Of a stretch of DNA of 64,000 nt, positions 47,868-58,471 are shown piece by piece. The notes beneath the pieces are model-generated. The model made no database searches, had not been told where the DNA came from, and saw only the letters and a list, made by a program, of their open reading frames with translations. Within the stretch, counting starts at the first letter, position 1. Each line of letters starts with the position of its first letter. The translations under genes and the position numbers were made by a program. This stretch comes from Guyanagaster necrorhizus (taxonomy: Eukaryota > Basidiomycota > Agaricomycetes > Agaricales > Physalacriaceae): positions 1,221,921 to 1,285,920 of the forward strand of contig NW_025064892.1 in assembly GCF_019112545.1 (NCBI RefSeq), given 5' to 3'.

Positions 47868-49213
47868 GGCAGTTAATATATGGAAAACGGAGCCGGAGAA
47901 CAATGGCAACACTGACAGAGTGGCGGGATTTCAACCTGCGCTCATCCACGTGATCGGCGGCATTGTTTCTAACTCACGAGTCCCCATTTGGCATTCAACG
48001 CCAGCATTCCTTGCAACTTGCTCTTACTATTGCTCCAGTCTGGACAATGCACCCCTCGATAATTACTGAGTACTGAGGGCACTCCTTGTAAGTTCCCCTC
48101 CCGTTTTTTTCTGTACTTGTCATAATTTGATTCAAGAATTCGCTTCGTGTCACCGCCGCCCAGGGCAGCGTTTCTTGTTCTGCGGGTTTGCCGCCTAGTA
48201 TGGCAATTTGCTTCAAGTTTATATGCGACATCTCGCCCCATGTCGACTCGGCTCGCTCGGCTGTCGAGGAAATATTGGTCATGGTGGATAATCGATGTAG
48301 CGTCGACACACTACACGATGAACCACGTCGATAGCAGTTGCCTTCGCGACGCAGATCTTTTTTGGCTATGCCTTCATTTTATGTCTTTATTGTCGGCTGC
48401 AGACAGTACCTAAGTAGTATATAATATGAGGAATGATACACAGATAGTAATTTGCGGTGGTAACGGTGGTGGTAAACGGTAACTTGTAACCAAAATCCCG
48501 ATTGAAATGACACTGCAAAGATGCCATTAAAGAACTACCGGATAAATGACCTCCCTTGAGCGAAGAGCTGATACATATTGCGATACAGCAAACATAATTC
48601 TTCGCATGCTGATACACTTCTTGAACCTCACCTTTGAATAATCGTCCACGATCTCCAAGTCTCGGGATCTTAAATCGTGCTTGGGGAGGTCCACCACTCC
48701 AGGCTGCCAGTGAGCAGCCCTACCATCCGAAAAAAATTTCGGAAATATTGTAAAGATAGCATTGTCTCGAGAAGAATGTAGCCACGATCGTTTTGAGTCT
48801 TGGCATTTGATATGCAGGGAACGCCTGCACCTGCGCAGTCAGAATATAACGTTATGGAGAAGCCACGCGTCCGACAGAATGAGAATGACATAAGTTAGCA
48901 CAAGCACGCGCAGGCGAAGTTCATTACTCACCAATTGTCTGCAAACATTTACCTAATTCTGATCATTAGATCCAACAACACTCGTCCGAAAGGCTACTTA
49001 GCAAACATTGTGACATGTGAGGCCTTGAGGAATCGTTACTAGACGGGCAAAAAATATGAGAAAGAGAAGAAAGCCATATCCTCATCACCAAAGTAGTACA
49101 AAATGACAATGGAGACCTAAGTGTAATTGATGTATTGTATATGCGAGACAGGTAGCAGAAACAGAAATCCACTTCCGACATTAACTTCTATCCTATTCTC
49201 ACTCGCTCGTCGC
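47868..49213. other. Intergenic, FunK1 upstream region and actin 3' flank
   Basis: Contains only overlapping short frames on both strands (longest 104 codons, minus, 47,995-48,309) with no recognisable domain. A 5' non-coding exon or short upstream ORF of the kinase cannot be excluded. The stretch 49,000-49,210 is the likely 3' untranslated region of the actin gene. Confidence 0.4.
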
Positions 49214-50046
49214 TTAGAAGCACTCTGAAAAAAAAGGGATCAGGACGTGGTCCGTCATAGAGGAGCATAGGCAACTTACTGCGGTGAACGATACCCGGGC
49301 CACTCTCGTTATACTCCTGCTTTGAGCACCACAAGTTCTGGAACGTAGAAAGCGAAGCAAGAATAGATCCACCAATCCAGACGGAGTATTTACGTTCAGG
49401 AGGAGCGACGATCTTGACCTGAACAAGACATCAAATCAGCAATTGACTATGCACCAACATTGTCACTAACCTTCATGCTGGAAGGAGAGAGAGACGTCAA
49501 CTCCTTCTGCATGCGGTCAGCAATACCAGGGAACATCGTTGTACCACCGGAGAGGACGACGTTTCCATAAAGGGCACGACGACTATCAAGGTCACACTTG
49601 AAGATGGTGTTGTATCTGCATTTGTCAATGAGCGACAACAGCATTAGGAAGAGGAAGTAACTACATACGTTATCTCATGATTACCAGCGTCTTCCAATCC
49701 CAAGAACGCCGGTTGGAACAAGGCCTCTGGAGCACAGAATCTACCAAAAATATCAGTTACGCGTATACCGTGATAGTGCGAGGTGAACCCACCGTTCGTT
49801 ACCCATGGTGATGACCTGTTCATCTGGAAATTTGTAAGCCTTCTCCACGGCACTGCTCTGTGCAGCCGTTTGCAGCTCCTGCTCGAAGTCAAAAGCGACG
49901 TAGCACAGCTTCTCCTTGATGTCCCGGACAATCTCCCGTTCAGCCGTGGTGGTGAAGGGGTATCCACGCTCCACCAAGTTCTTGATCAGGTACTCCATCA
50001 AATCATGACCAGCAAGATCAAGACGGAGGATAGCGTGAGGAAGGGG
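49214..50046 (-). CDS. Actin, C-terminal half (N-terminal half not found)
   Basis: Exons ending at 49,793, then 49,740-49,669, 49,615-49,471, 49,418-49,280 and 49,224-49,214 splice cleanly to the C-terminal ~200 residues of conventional actin. They include [91 protein letters not shown] and the final HRKCF. The last exon codes only for the terminal few residues. Actin forms cytoskeletal filaments, but residues 1 to about 170, including the phosphate-binding loops, are not recognisable upstream. Only a faint TFxAP-like match appears near 50,220. Splice sites and frame are all intact in the part present. It is either a 5'-truncated pseudogene, or a divergent actin whose first exons I cannot read. 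The start coordinate is the edge of similarity, not a start codon. Confidence 0.85.
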
Positions 50047-51321
50047 GGGAAGGGATCTGGTCAGTTCCTGCCGAGCTCGATATTACTGAGACATGGCGCA
50101 TCGCTGAACATGTAATATATATCGACATTGTGGGAGAGCCTACCAGAAGTTCTGGTTCATCTGCTCGAGAATAGGAAGGTAGCCTTCAATCTTCAAATAA
50201 TGCTGAAAGAAGATCTTGGGTGCATGAAACGTGAAAAATCTCCAATGGAAAGACTGCGAGACGACCTGGACAGAGGGGTTTTTCGAAAATCGATATATAC
50301 GTGAAGATGCATGTTTCATGAGCTCCGAAAATGCTCCAGAAGGACAACTTGCGCTCATATTCGTGACCCAGCGGAGGACAAGAAAGTCCTGTTGAAAATC
50401 ACTGCAGCCCATAATGCCTTGGAGGATAACGTGACTGCCTTTCATTTCGGCAGACGCATGCAAAGAGCCAAGGATCGCCATGAAAGTTGCTACAGCTCTT
50501 GCCTTCGGCGCTGCAGATTACAATTTCTAGAAGAATCTCTGGCGGTAAACGCCGCAAAGACAGAGGAGGGATTGCAACAAGCGGACGACAGCCTTTTGTA
50601 TCTTTTCGACTCGACTACTGGGTTCAGAAACTCCCAGTCTTCCTTGCGCTGCTTTCAGTTCTTCTCTCTTGTCTTGATGTATTCGTTCGGTAGGTCATTG
50701 GTGTGACAGATACAAAAAGGGCCTTTTCCTGTCCACAAATATTTGCCTAGATATCTAATAAGTTCAGAATAAGATAGATATTAGATCTACTCTCACAGAT
50801 ATACGTTCGTATGGCCTAGAGAAGATAGGAAGAAGCTGGCGAACAAGGATCGAAATGAGCTGATTCGTGAGAATGTTGACTTCGGTAAGCCATTCCGATC
50901 ATCCGACCAGTGGCCACTCTTTCAGCAGGTTATACTGCAACTGGCTCCCTCTTGTAATTATCTCATGGCGGAATACACCGCCGATTAGAGAAATGGATGT
51001 CGGCGTTCGGCAGCTCCCTCGCTTTCCTTTCTGTGACAGAGGCTGATGTATTTTTCCTCAGTGGGGACCTTTGCTAATGATGCAACTCTTATGCTCACAA
51101 CAGTCAATTTATACCGTTCATGCAGGAAGTGCATATATTTTCTGGTCCACATTCAGTTTGTGTCTCGACTCTGAATTAACTTACCATTGAACAGTATGAC
51201 GTAGACCAAACTTACCTTTGCCCGCTGACTACGGATAGACTGATATCTTTCAGACCGCACGAAGGACTCTTTACAGACGCTGAGTACGTTCCTTCGATTT
51301 CTTGATGGTCGCTTTGAATAA
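50047..51321. other. Gap between the truncated actin and peptidase 5' ends
   Basis: Lies between two divergently oriented genes that both lack their N-terminal halves. A minus-strand frame of 113 codons (50,140-50,481) and a plus-strand frame of 131 codons (50,311-50,706) overlap; neither shows a known domain. No transposon ends were recognised. Confidence 0.4.
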
Positions 51322-52100
51322 ATGGTCGCCAAAATCAGCATACCGGTTGTATTCTACAACCAAATTGGACTTCGCCAGTACCCCGACTCACCGGCCGAGT
51401 TCTGGACCGTCAATCTTTTCAAGGACGAAGTTGATAACCTGCTCGAGTATCTCGGGATCAGAGACAACTTCGACCTTCTCGGGCATTCATGGGGAGGTGC
51501 GTAGTGAAATGGACCTTTGAATCAGAAGCATACTGATAGCACGCTCTACAGGCATCTTTGGTAGCGACTACGCTTCGAACCGTATGCACCCAGGATTAAA
51601 GCATCTGATCCTTGCCAATACGTTCTGTTCGTCCAAGCTCTACCTTCAAGGCGGAGAGTATTGGAGAGATCATCTTCCCGATGGGCTCGGCGAAGTGATC
51701 AAAAAGCACGAGGCTGAAGGAACCACAGATTCTCAGGAATATAAAGACGCACTGGTCGTTTATCGGAACACGCACCTCTGCACATTGACTCCCTTGCCGG
51801 AAAAACTCCTCCAATCGATAGGGAATGCCAAAGGCAACAGTGAGTGTTCCAGCAGGTAATGTAGCGTAGCCGGCTGAGTATGCAGGGCATCCCGAGTTTG
51901 CCATGAGCAAGAGGCTGAAAGATTGGAGTGTCATCGACCTCCTGCAAAACGTTGCTTGTCCGACGCTTCTCATTAGCGCGCCGGAGGATGATATGTGGGA
52001 GCCGGCCGGACGGCCGTTCTTCCTGAATATTCCAAAATGTAAATGGGTCGAGTTGCAGAATAGTACGCACGTACCGATGTATGAGGAACCAGATAAGTAA
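51322..52100 (+). CDS. S33-family peptidase (proline iminopeptidase-like), 5' part missing
   Basis: Three exons (to 51,496; 51,552-51,839; 51,886-52,100) encode most of an alpha/beta-hydrolase: FWTVNLFKDEVDNLLEYLGI, nucleophile motif GHSWGG (51,481-51,497), LKHLILANTF, LKDWSVIDLLQNVACPTLLIS, PEDD carrying the expected acid Asp, and NSTHVPMYEEPDK with the catalytic His. The family releases N-terminal proline or hydrolyses amino-acid amides in the cytosol. The expected HGGPG oxyanion-hole segment is not found upstream, and the usual D-x-x-G-x-G-x-S stretch is replaced by NQIGLRQYPDS. The ATG at 51,322 follows a possible 3' splice site (...TCAG at 51,340), so it may not be the true start. It may be a pseudogene. 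An alternative last intron at 52,097 would extend the C-terminus. Confidence 0.78.
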
Positions 52101-53368
52101 GCTTGCTCGCCTCCACACCATCCCGTGCGCTTGGCTCATTGCGATATCAACTACTTTAAGATCCTCATTGATTTCTTGTCTAATGTTGACTCATACTAGA
52201 GAACTGTGCGCTGCGCTGAGGACCACATCTTATCACTATGAAACGAGGAACTGTGTCAGCGCTTCAGGAAGAATCATGATTTTTCATGTGTTCCTCGCTT
52301 CTTGCATCCCATGCAGTCTAGTTGGGCTCTCCATATGCTTCAAGTACGCAAAAACGAGAACTGTGCGTCAAGCGGGACGAAAAGGTTAGCATTCCCCATA
52401 GATCTCCGAGTCTTCCTCCATCGGTCTATAGTGTCCTTCTCGCATTTGCCACAACATGATTTTGAGACTGCCCGGGAGTTTCGGTTTATCTTGCGGCCTA
52501 CAAGCCCCTTGAAACGACAACACCAATGGATTTTCACCCAACTCGCCACCTTTGGTCCACGTTGGGATGAGTTCTGTCACTGTGAAGAACCCCATCTACG
52601 TCTCTAAAGTGCTCAAAGCTGTCATTCGAATTTACTATTGCCATGGTCGTAAAAGACTGTCACCCGATGTTAGTCCAGGTCATCCGCTTTCTCACTCTCT
52701 TCGAATTGACAGCACCGTTTCGGCCGTAGTCAGCATACTTCATATCCGTACTCGGTACTTTGCAAGTACTGAATCATACAATTCCTGGACAAGGGGTGGT
52801 CGAATCTGCAGAACAGACCGAGAGACCATCATTGTTTCATCCCCGATTCCATAGTAATAGCCTGTATGCTTACATCCGTCATTTCGGTTTTGAGAAAAGA
52901 TTCTGGGCCTTGGGGCAAAGATGTTGTTCATACCCTTGGTAGGATCGAAAGGTAGATGTTTACCTCCTGCAAGTAGAGGACTTGGGGTGGCGCGGCGGCT
53001 CCCGAGGCATAGTTTCAACGTTTTCCCAAGTTTTGATGATCCACTCCTTACTCTCAGGCCGTTGCCATGCAATGGAAGGGTCCGTTTCAGATGCCTACCA
53101 CCGCTCGAGGAATGAAAACGAGACGTCCCTGTACCAAAGGAGGTAAAATTTGGTTTGTCCGCTGCCGCGGACCTCTGTTGCGGCATTGACGCACAATAAT
53201 TCCCGGAGAATAAGAGGTGCCCTACCTCCTTCTCAGCTCGTCATCTCAACAATACATCTGTTTCCACTATTGATGGACCATGCGCCCCACCGACTCTCGT
53301 GATTATGGATCATGTTTCCGTGCAAAGTAGTACAAGGTGGTCTCATACACAGGCGCCTTTTGCGAGCG
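52101..53368. other. Intergenic, no recognisable gene
   Basis: Several overlapping frames up to 148 codons (minus, 52,740-53,186) have no recognisable domain, no clear introns and unremarkable composition. They are probably chance ORFs in GC-normal DNA. Confidence 0.4.
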
Positions 53369-53375
53369 TATAAAT
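53369..53375 (+). promoter_or_regulatory. TATA box of the RlpA-like gene
   Basis: TATAAAT, 99 bp upstream of the ATG at 53,474, followed by a pyrimidine-rich leader typical of highly expressed fungal genes. Confidence 0.6.
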
Positions 53376-53473
53376 GTGACCATTTCTTGCATGATGACAG
53401 CAAACACATCCCACAGACGCTCCCTTCTCCACTTTCATTCCTTACATTTATACCACCTCACTTCACTCATACC

Positions 53474-54099
53474 ATGATGTTCTTCGCGAGAATCCTCACC
53501 TTCTTTTCTGTTACTGCGCTTCTCTCTGCTGCCCTTCCTTTGGTCCCCAGGGCCAATGTTGGAGAAGGTGGGAGGCTTGGCACCTTTTCCTGGGTATCGT
53601 CACTCACCTATCGACTTACTTAGGTACCTGGTACGAGCCGGGACTAGGATCTTGTGGTATAACCAACGTTGCCACGGACATGATTGTAGCGGTCTCGTAC
53701 CTGCTGTACGACTCGTATCCGTACGTCTTCCCCTCCAACACCTTTCCTTGCTATGGCTGATACCGCAAACAAGTGGTGCTACCGCGAATCCCAACCTGTA
53801 CGAATCTAATTCCTAACTCGTTTGATCTCTGTCAACTCACGCCGCTGTGTACTAGGAACCCGATTTGCGGTAAGGAATTGGTTGCGACCTGTACGTATTT
53901 CTTTCCTGCTAACTGGCATGCCTCAATCTCAATGGATCGGTTTTTTGTAGACGGAGGAAAGTCGGTCACCGTTACCGTCACGGACAAATGCATGGGATGT
54001 GCTGGGAAATATGATCTGGACTTTACTCCCACTGCATTCTCGAAACTTGCTAGTACCGACGTTGGGCGTCTCACCGGAGTCGATTGGCAATGGGCTTGA
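53474..54099 (+). CDS. Secreted RlpA-like double-psi beta-barrel protein, five exons, 132 aa
   Basis: Exons 53,474-53,567, 53,624-53,720, 53,774-53,797, 53,856-53,890 and 53,951-54,099; all introns are GT..AG and the joined frame is open. Residues 1-27 form a signal peptide (MMFFARILTFFSVTALLSAA). The mature part has GTWYEPGLGSCG, AVSYLLYDSYPGATANPN, NPICGK, VTVTVTDKCMGC, YDLDFTPTAFSKLA and GRLTGVDW, the pattern of small fungal expansin-like/RlpA-like proteins (single DPBB domain, conserved Cys pairs and the central D-x-C). These proteins are secreted and thought to act at cell walls; no catalytic activity is established for most of them. Start: the first of two adjacent ATGs, in an ACCATG context. 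One exon is only 24 nt. Confidence 0.92.
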
Positions 54100-55587
54100 G
54101 AAGGGACGGTGATGCTGATTTACAAGGACATTGCCCTACCTCACCATATACCATCCAGTCGAATCTATTATTAGATCGATAGCTCTTATACTATATAGGA
54201 AATTGCACTGGCTTGCGAATCTATGTATGTCTACCATTATATTTATTTAACATTCCTTACCGTTTTGACGAAGAACAATGAGACTTGAGTAAACCCGACT
54301 CCACACAAGTCAAGAAATGGCCACCAAAAATATATGCGAAGCTTCTCTTTCGACCAAAGAATAAAGATCAACTTTTATTTAACGGTTAATCATACCGAAT
54401 GAGCAGGAGAAGTCTATGCCCAAACGTACATACAAGATCTTGGGGCTTGGCACAAAGTAATAACCCATGTAAAGTTCAAGTGGTCGGTATGGCCATCAAA
54501 ATCCTCGCAGTGAAAATGTCCACACCTGGTGCTGGATTTCTTGGAATGATCATCGTCCTTCCTGGAATAGCCTTGACTAGCACCTGAGCGTAGCATCGCC
54601 GATCCAGCACTCTATGATTAATTAGATATCATTAGTCCACCGTCAAGATGATTTTGAAACCACCCGCCGAGCAGGACATGCCAGTGAAAAGACTGAACTT
54701 TGAAGAACGGCAACTCGTCTGTCATATCGGTGGAGTTGGACAATACAAGGCTTGCACGAAAATGTGGCAACACCACCTTGTATGATTTTTATGACCAAAA
54801 ATAGTATTGTCAAATGGATGAAAGAAAGAAACGTTTTGGTCCGGGGTTTAATAATGGAATCTATTCTGCCGTTCCTGCATCCTCTAGAGATCTGTTGTGA
54901 ATGTCAGATATAGATAGACAAAAGGAAATACCGACAACGTCTGGGGTCTTCAAGTTATCCATGACCATTCTACCCGCCAAGTTGAAACCAACAGGATGTC
55001 TTCATCTAACGCTGTAAGCCTGCCTCACGTAGTAGAGCAAACACAAATATTGGTTGTTCGATGCCTGATATCACCTGACGAAGGTATGTAAACAAAGTAA
55101 GACTGAGGATGAGTGACTACAGTTCAAATATAAATCGGAGCGGTAAGCATAGTGATCAAGTTTGAGAAGGATCAAATCAAGACGAGCGAAAAAAAACTGA
55201 GTAGTGGCAGGAAAAAGTGATAGGAGGAGAAGTCTTGAATAACTGAAACTCGATGCTTCAATAACATCTGATTCTTTAAAAAAAACAGAAATCCATCACC
55301 ACTTCATGACGACAAGCATATAACTCCACACCACCACAGTGCTTCCAAACACTGTGTTAGATGGCAGATAAAATAAACGAGAAAATGGTATAGCGATAGG
55401 CAGACTGAACACGGAAAAGGAGAAGTAGCTTGATGCTTGAACATCCGAAAACGACATCAATGAATAGGTAGCTTCAAGTTCAAAGGTTTGGGATGGGTTG
55501 ACGGATATGCACATTCAATTTCTGGGGCACGTCAGAATTCTAATGACGTTGATATATATTTTCAAAGACTCACCATCCGTGGTAGTA
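54100..55587. other. Intergenic 3' flanks of two convergent genes
   Basis: Lies between the RlpA-like gene (+) and the phosphatase gene (-), which converge here. A/T-rich, with AATAAA at about 54,360. No coding signal was recognised. Confidence 0.45.
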
Positions 55588-56292
55588 TCAGAGCTCGTCC
55601 TTATAATCGCTATCTCCGTATTGGCCACGGTCGCCCTTTCCCCGGTACCGGTCGTGAAGCTGCCTGAGCACCAATATCTGACTTCGTTCCTCAACGTGAT
55701 TGATAGACATCCAGTGAGTCTCCACGGGTTGGACGCCCCATGTAGCAAATAACTGAAGAGCTGTTATGCCGGTGCCCGTCCTTCCATAACTATATCCACA
55801 ATGCACAGGCGTGGATGCATTGGGCATGAACCTATGGAAATCAATGGCCTGATAAATAGTGGGAGATTGATGGTCCTGGAGGGAAAAGTGGTGGTAGGTG
55901 ACGTTAGCTTTGGCCAGCAGGACTATCTCGTTATGGATGTATGGATACTGGTTAAAACTGATGATGGTGTTGATGTGGCAATTGGCAAGGAAGTTCACTG
56001 CAGTCTCCGTAAGCCTCTGAGAGCCATCATTGTGGCTGTCATAATTGGAAGCAGAGGAACGGTTGAGTCGACGACCAGGGAGGACATGCTGGGTAATCCG
56101 GTAGAACCGATGCCGTTCGTTGCTCACGCTTATTGGAGCATAGGAATGCAGGGCGGTTTGGAGACAGACCTGAGTACGTTGGAATGCGTCGCAGATGGAT
56201 AAAATGTAAAAAAAAAAATTTCTGTGTCCTGTAAGGAACTCGTGTCTAGCCAAGTATGGATCAAAAGGAATCAAGTCTGTCGACGTGGGCAA
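55588..56292 (-). CDS. CX5R protein phosphatase (tyrosine/dual-specificity type) ending in KDEL
   Basis: Single open frame of 234 codons. The conserved part begins YRITQHVLPGRRLNRSSASNY (about residues 65-85), then AVNFLANCHINTIISFNQYPY and YHHFSLQDHQSPTIYQ, with the signature HCGYSYGRTGTG (H-C-x5-R-T) at about residues 162-173; the Cys is the nucleophile and the Arg binds phosphate. It should remove phosphate from Tyr or other substrates. The first ~60 residues look unlike the family, and a run of nine to ten T suggests an unrecognised intron or a later start. The last residues are SDYKDEL. KDEL at the very C-terminus is an ER-retrieval signal when a signal peptide is present, but none is evident here. 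No neighbouring gene hints at a pathway. Confidence 0.82.
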   Translation of the reverse strand: MPTSTDLIPFDPYLARHEFLTGHRNFFFYILSICDAFQRTQVCLQTALHSYAPISVSNERHRFYRITQHVLPGRRLNRSSASNYDSHNDGSQRLTETAVNFLANCHINTIISFNQYPYIHNEIVLLAKANVTYHHFSLQDHQSPTIYQAIDFHRFMPNASTPVHCGYSYGRTGTGITALQLFATWGVQPVETHWMSINHVEERSQILVLRQLHDRYRGKGDRGQYGDSDYKDEL

Positions 56293-58471
56293 TGGCTCAA
56301 AGAGATGATATGATAGTCAGTGGCACACATTTTCGATTGATGACTGCCGGTCCACATTATGCCAGCGTCATTGACAATAGCCATAGATATAGGGAAGAGA
56401 AAAAGAAGTTAGTTATTTGAAGATGAAGATCCCTTTATCAAGAAACCTAAGCTACTACTAGTGTCAAATCAAATCAGGAAAACGCAGTTTCGGCTCCGTA
56501 TGATTTCAAACTCGTGGCGCAAAGATCGATACCACGTGATCGTGGAATCACTTCTAGTTTTCAGGCATATCCGGGAGAAGCAATAATATACCTCGACATT
56601 GAGCGGCCTTAGTGAGTGGTATCAATCATTTCACTCCTTCCTTATAACATAGGAGACTGGTGCAATTGGGGTTCGGCCGGTGCGAACGCCGACATGACGG
56701 CAAGTTCGTTCTATCCAAGTTCTATCTCCCAAAACTTCGAGGCGTCTTCCTTGCTATGGAAGGCGGGCTCTCACCATCCCCATGTCCTCGTTATGGCACT
56801 AATTCAGAGCCTGAAGAGTTGAAATAACTGAGTTCTCTTCGCGCCAAGGCAGTATCCGACATACGTTTCGCCAGTAAAGACTTCGACAACAGCACCCCTT
56901 GCCTTTAGCTGCCCCCATCTACATGCTGTGTCCTGTCTGATGACCATCAACAGCGATTCCGTATCGCAGATGAATGAATCTATGGTTCTTTCATCTCTGG
57001 GACCTGGATCTCATCATCTTTTAACTCAGTTTTATTACTTTTGATTGATTCGACTTATACTAACGATTCTCTTGACAGATCTGCTTTCTACCTTAGCAAC
57101 TGGGACATACATACTCTATATAGGTCCTTGGGGTCGCAAGCTGGGCACATATCGCGGTCGAAGTGCTTTCGATTCAGATTCAGAAGGCCGGCCGTTTGGG
57201 CATTAAACCCTTAGGAATCGGTGACGTTCGTTTTGGCTTGGCCTCCCAGTAGTTTACTAAAGTCTGGTCACGAACGAGAATTCCTTGCTCTATGGATGCC
57301 CGTTGCCTTCTGAAAACCAACTCTATCGTTGGTCCAACTGACCTCTTACTAAAGATGCATGTTTTATCGATCGGTCAGACATAATGCTGAAGCCGCGTTC
57401 GTGTGCGATAGAACTATTGTCCTTTGACGACGAGCATACTGCGGCTCTAATCCAATGCCCATGGGCATCATTCGGCGTGGCGCCTTTCTGGCCGCTTTAA
57501 TATTTCGTAAACATCATTGTCGATTTCCGTCATTTAACCGTGTGTCTTGACATACGACTCATCGTTCACGTACCCTGCTAAACTCCGCACTCATGACTCT
57601 TAATATTTATTTTCCAGGTGCAAGTGGTCACTAATTATAAGTCAAAGTTGCTTCGAATTCTCTCTCGGCGTTTAGCTCCACGCTTGACGTGGGTGAAACC
57701 TGATACGGGTGCTCCCAGACTATGTCTTGTACTGAGAGACGAGACTGAACTGAGATCTTTGTGCGACTGTTCTCTGCAGGGCCTCCGGCTAATGGAAACT
57801 AACATGGATGTGTGGGTCTCACTTTGTCTGAAAGGTCTACTACGGTGCCAACACCCAAATTTTGGCAGGCACACTTGCTTTATGGATAAGTTAATACGTC
57901 TCAGAAAAATGTTGCCATTACGCTCGACAGGCAACGTTACCGTGTGCAGTCCATATCAGTCTCCCACCAAATTAATGCCTCGAGGCCGACAGTACCGCAC
58001 ATTGACTCGCTTCGCGTTAGCGAGCAAGGGAATCTTCTGGGGACAGAGAAGCCTTTTTACTTTCTCAGTAGCAGCTCTGAAACTCTCTTTCCTGCGGATG
58101 TTTCGGAGAGACGGGGGCCGGACGGCACGCAGTAAAGGCGCATGGAGGCGCACCAAGGCGGCCTATCTAATCCCGCCGAGCTCCGAAATTCCGGTGTCGG
58201 AACCCTTCCATTCATTGTCTTATCTTTCCGGAATATAGACAGTTTCAATAAATCATGAACTTCTTACATATTCTGGGCTGTTGCAGTGGGAGAAAGAGGA
58301 TTTTAACCCAATTTGGATGGACAATTTTCGGTGATCTGGCCGAAAAAGGAGCGCAGAAACATCGGGGTACCTGCTATTACGGCGTTGCCAGTGACGTCCA
58401 CCATGCTTGCTGCCATCGCCTATTAAATTCGACGGGCAGGGTCCGAGCCCTTATTTCCCTTCATTCTTTCC
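56293..58471. other. Long intergenic region
   Basis: 2.2 kb without a recognisable gene. A plus-strand frame of 206 codons (57,618-58,238) is present, but it has no known domain, is overlapped by open frames on the other strand, and has no supporting introns. No repeats, tRNA or transposon ends were recognised. Confidence 0.4.

Noticed and set aside
52740..53186. 148-codon minus-strand ORF as a gene
   Set aside because: No recognisable motif and low-complexity Ser/Arg composition; overlaps equally long frames on the + strand.
57618..58238. 206-codon plus-strand ORF as a gene
   Set aside because: No known domain, opposing open frames across it, no splice or promoter support; likely chance.
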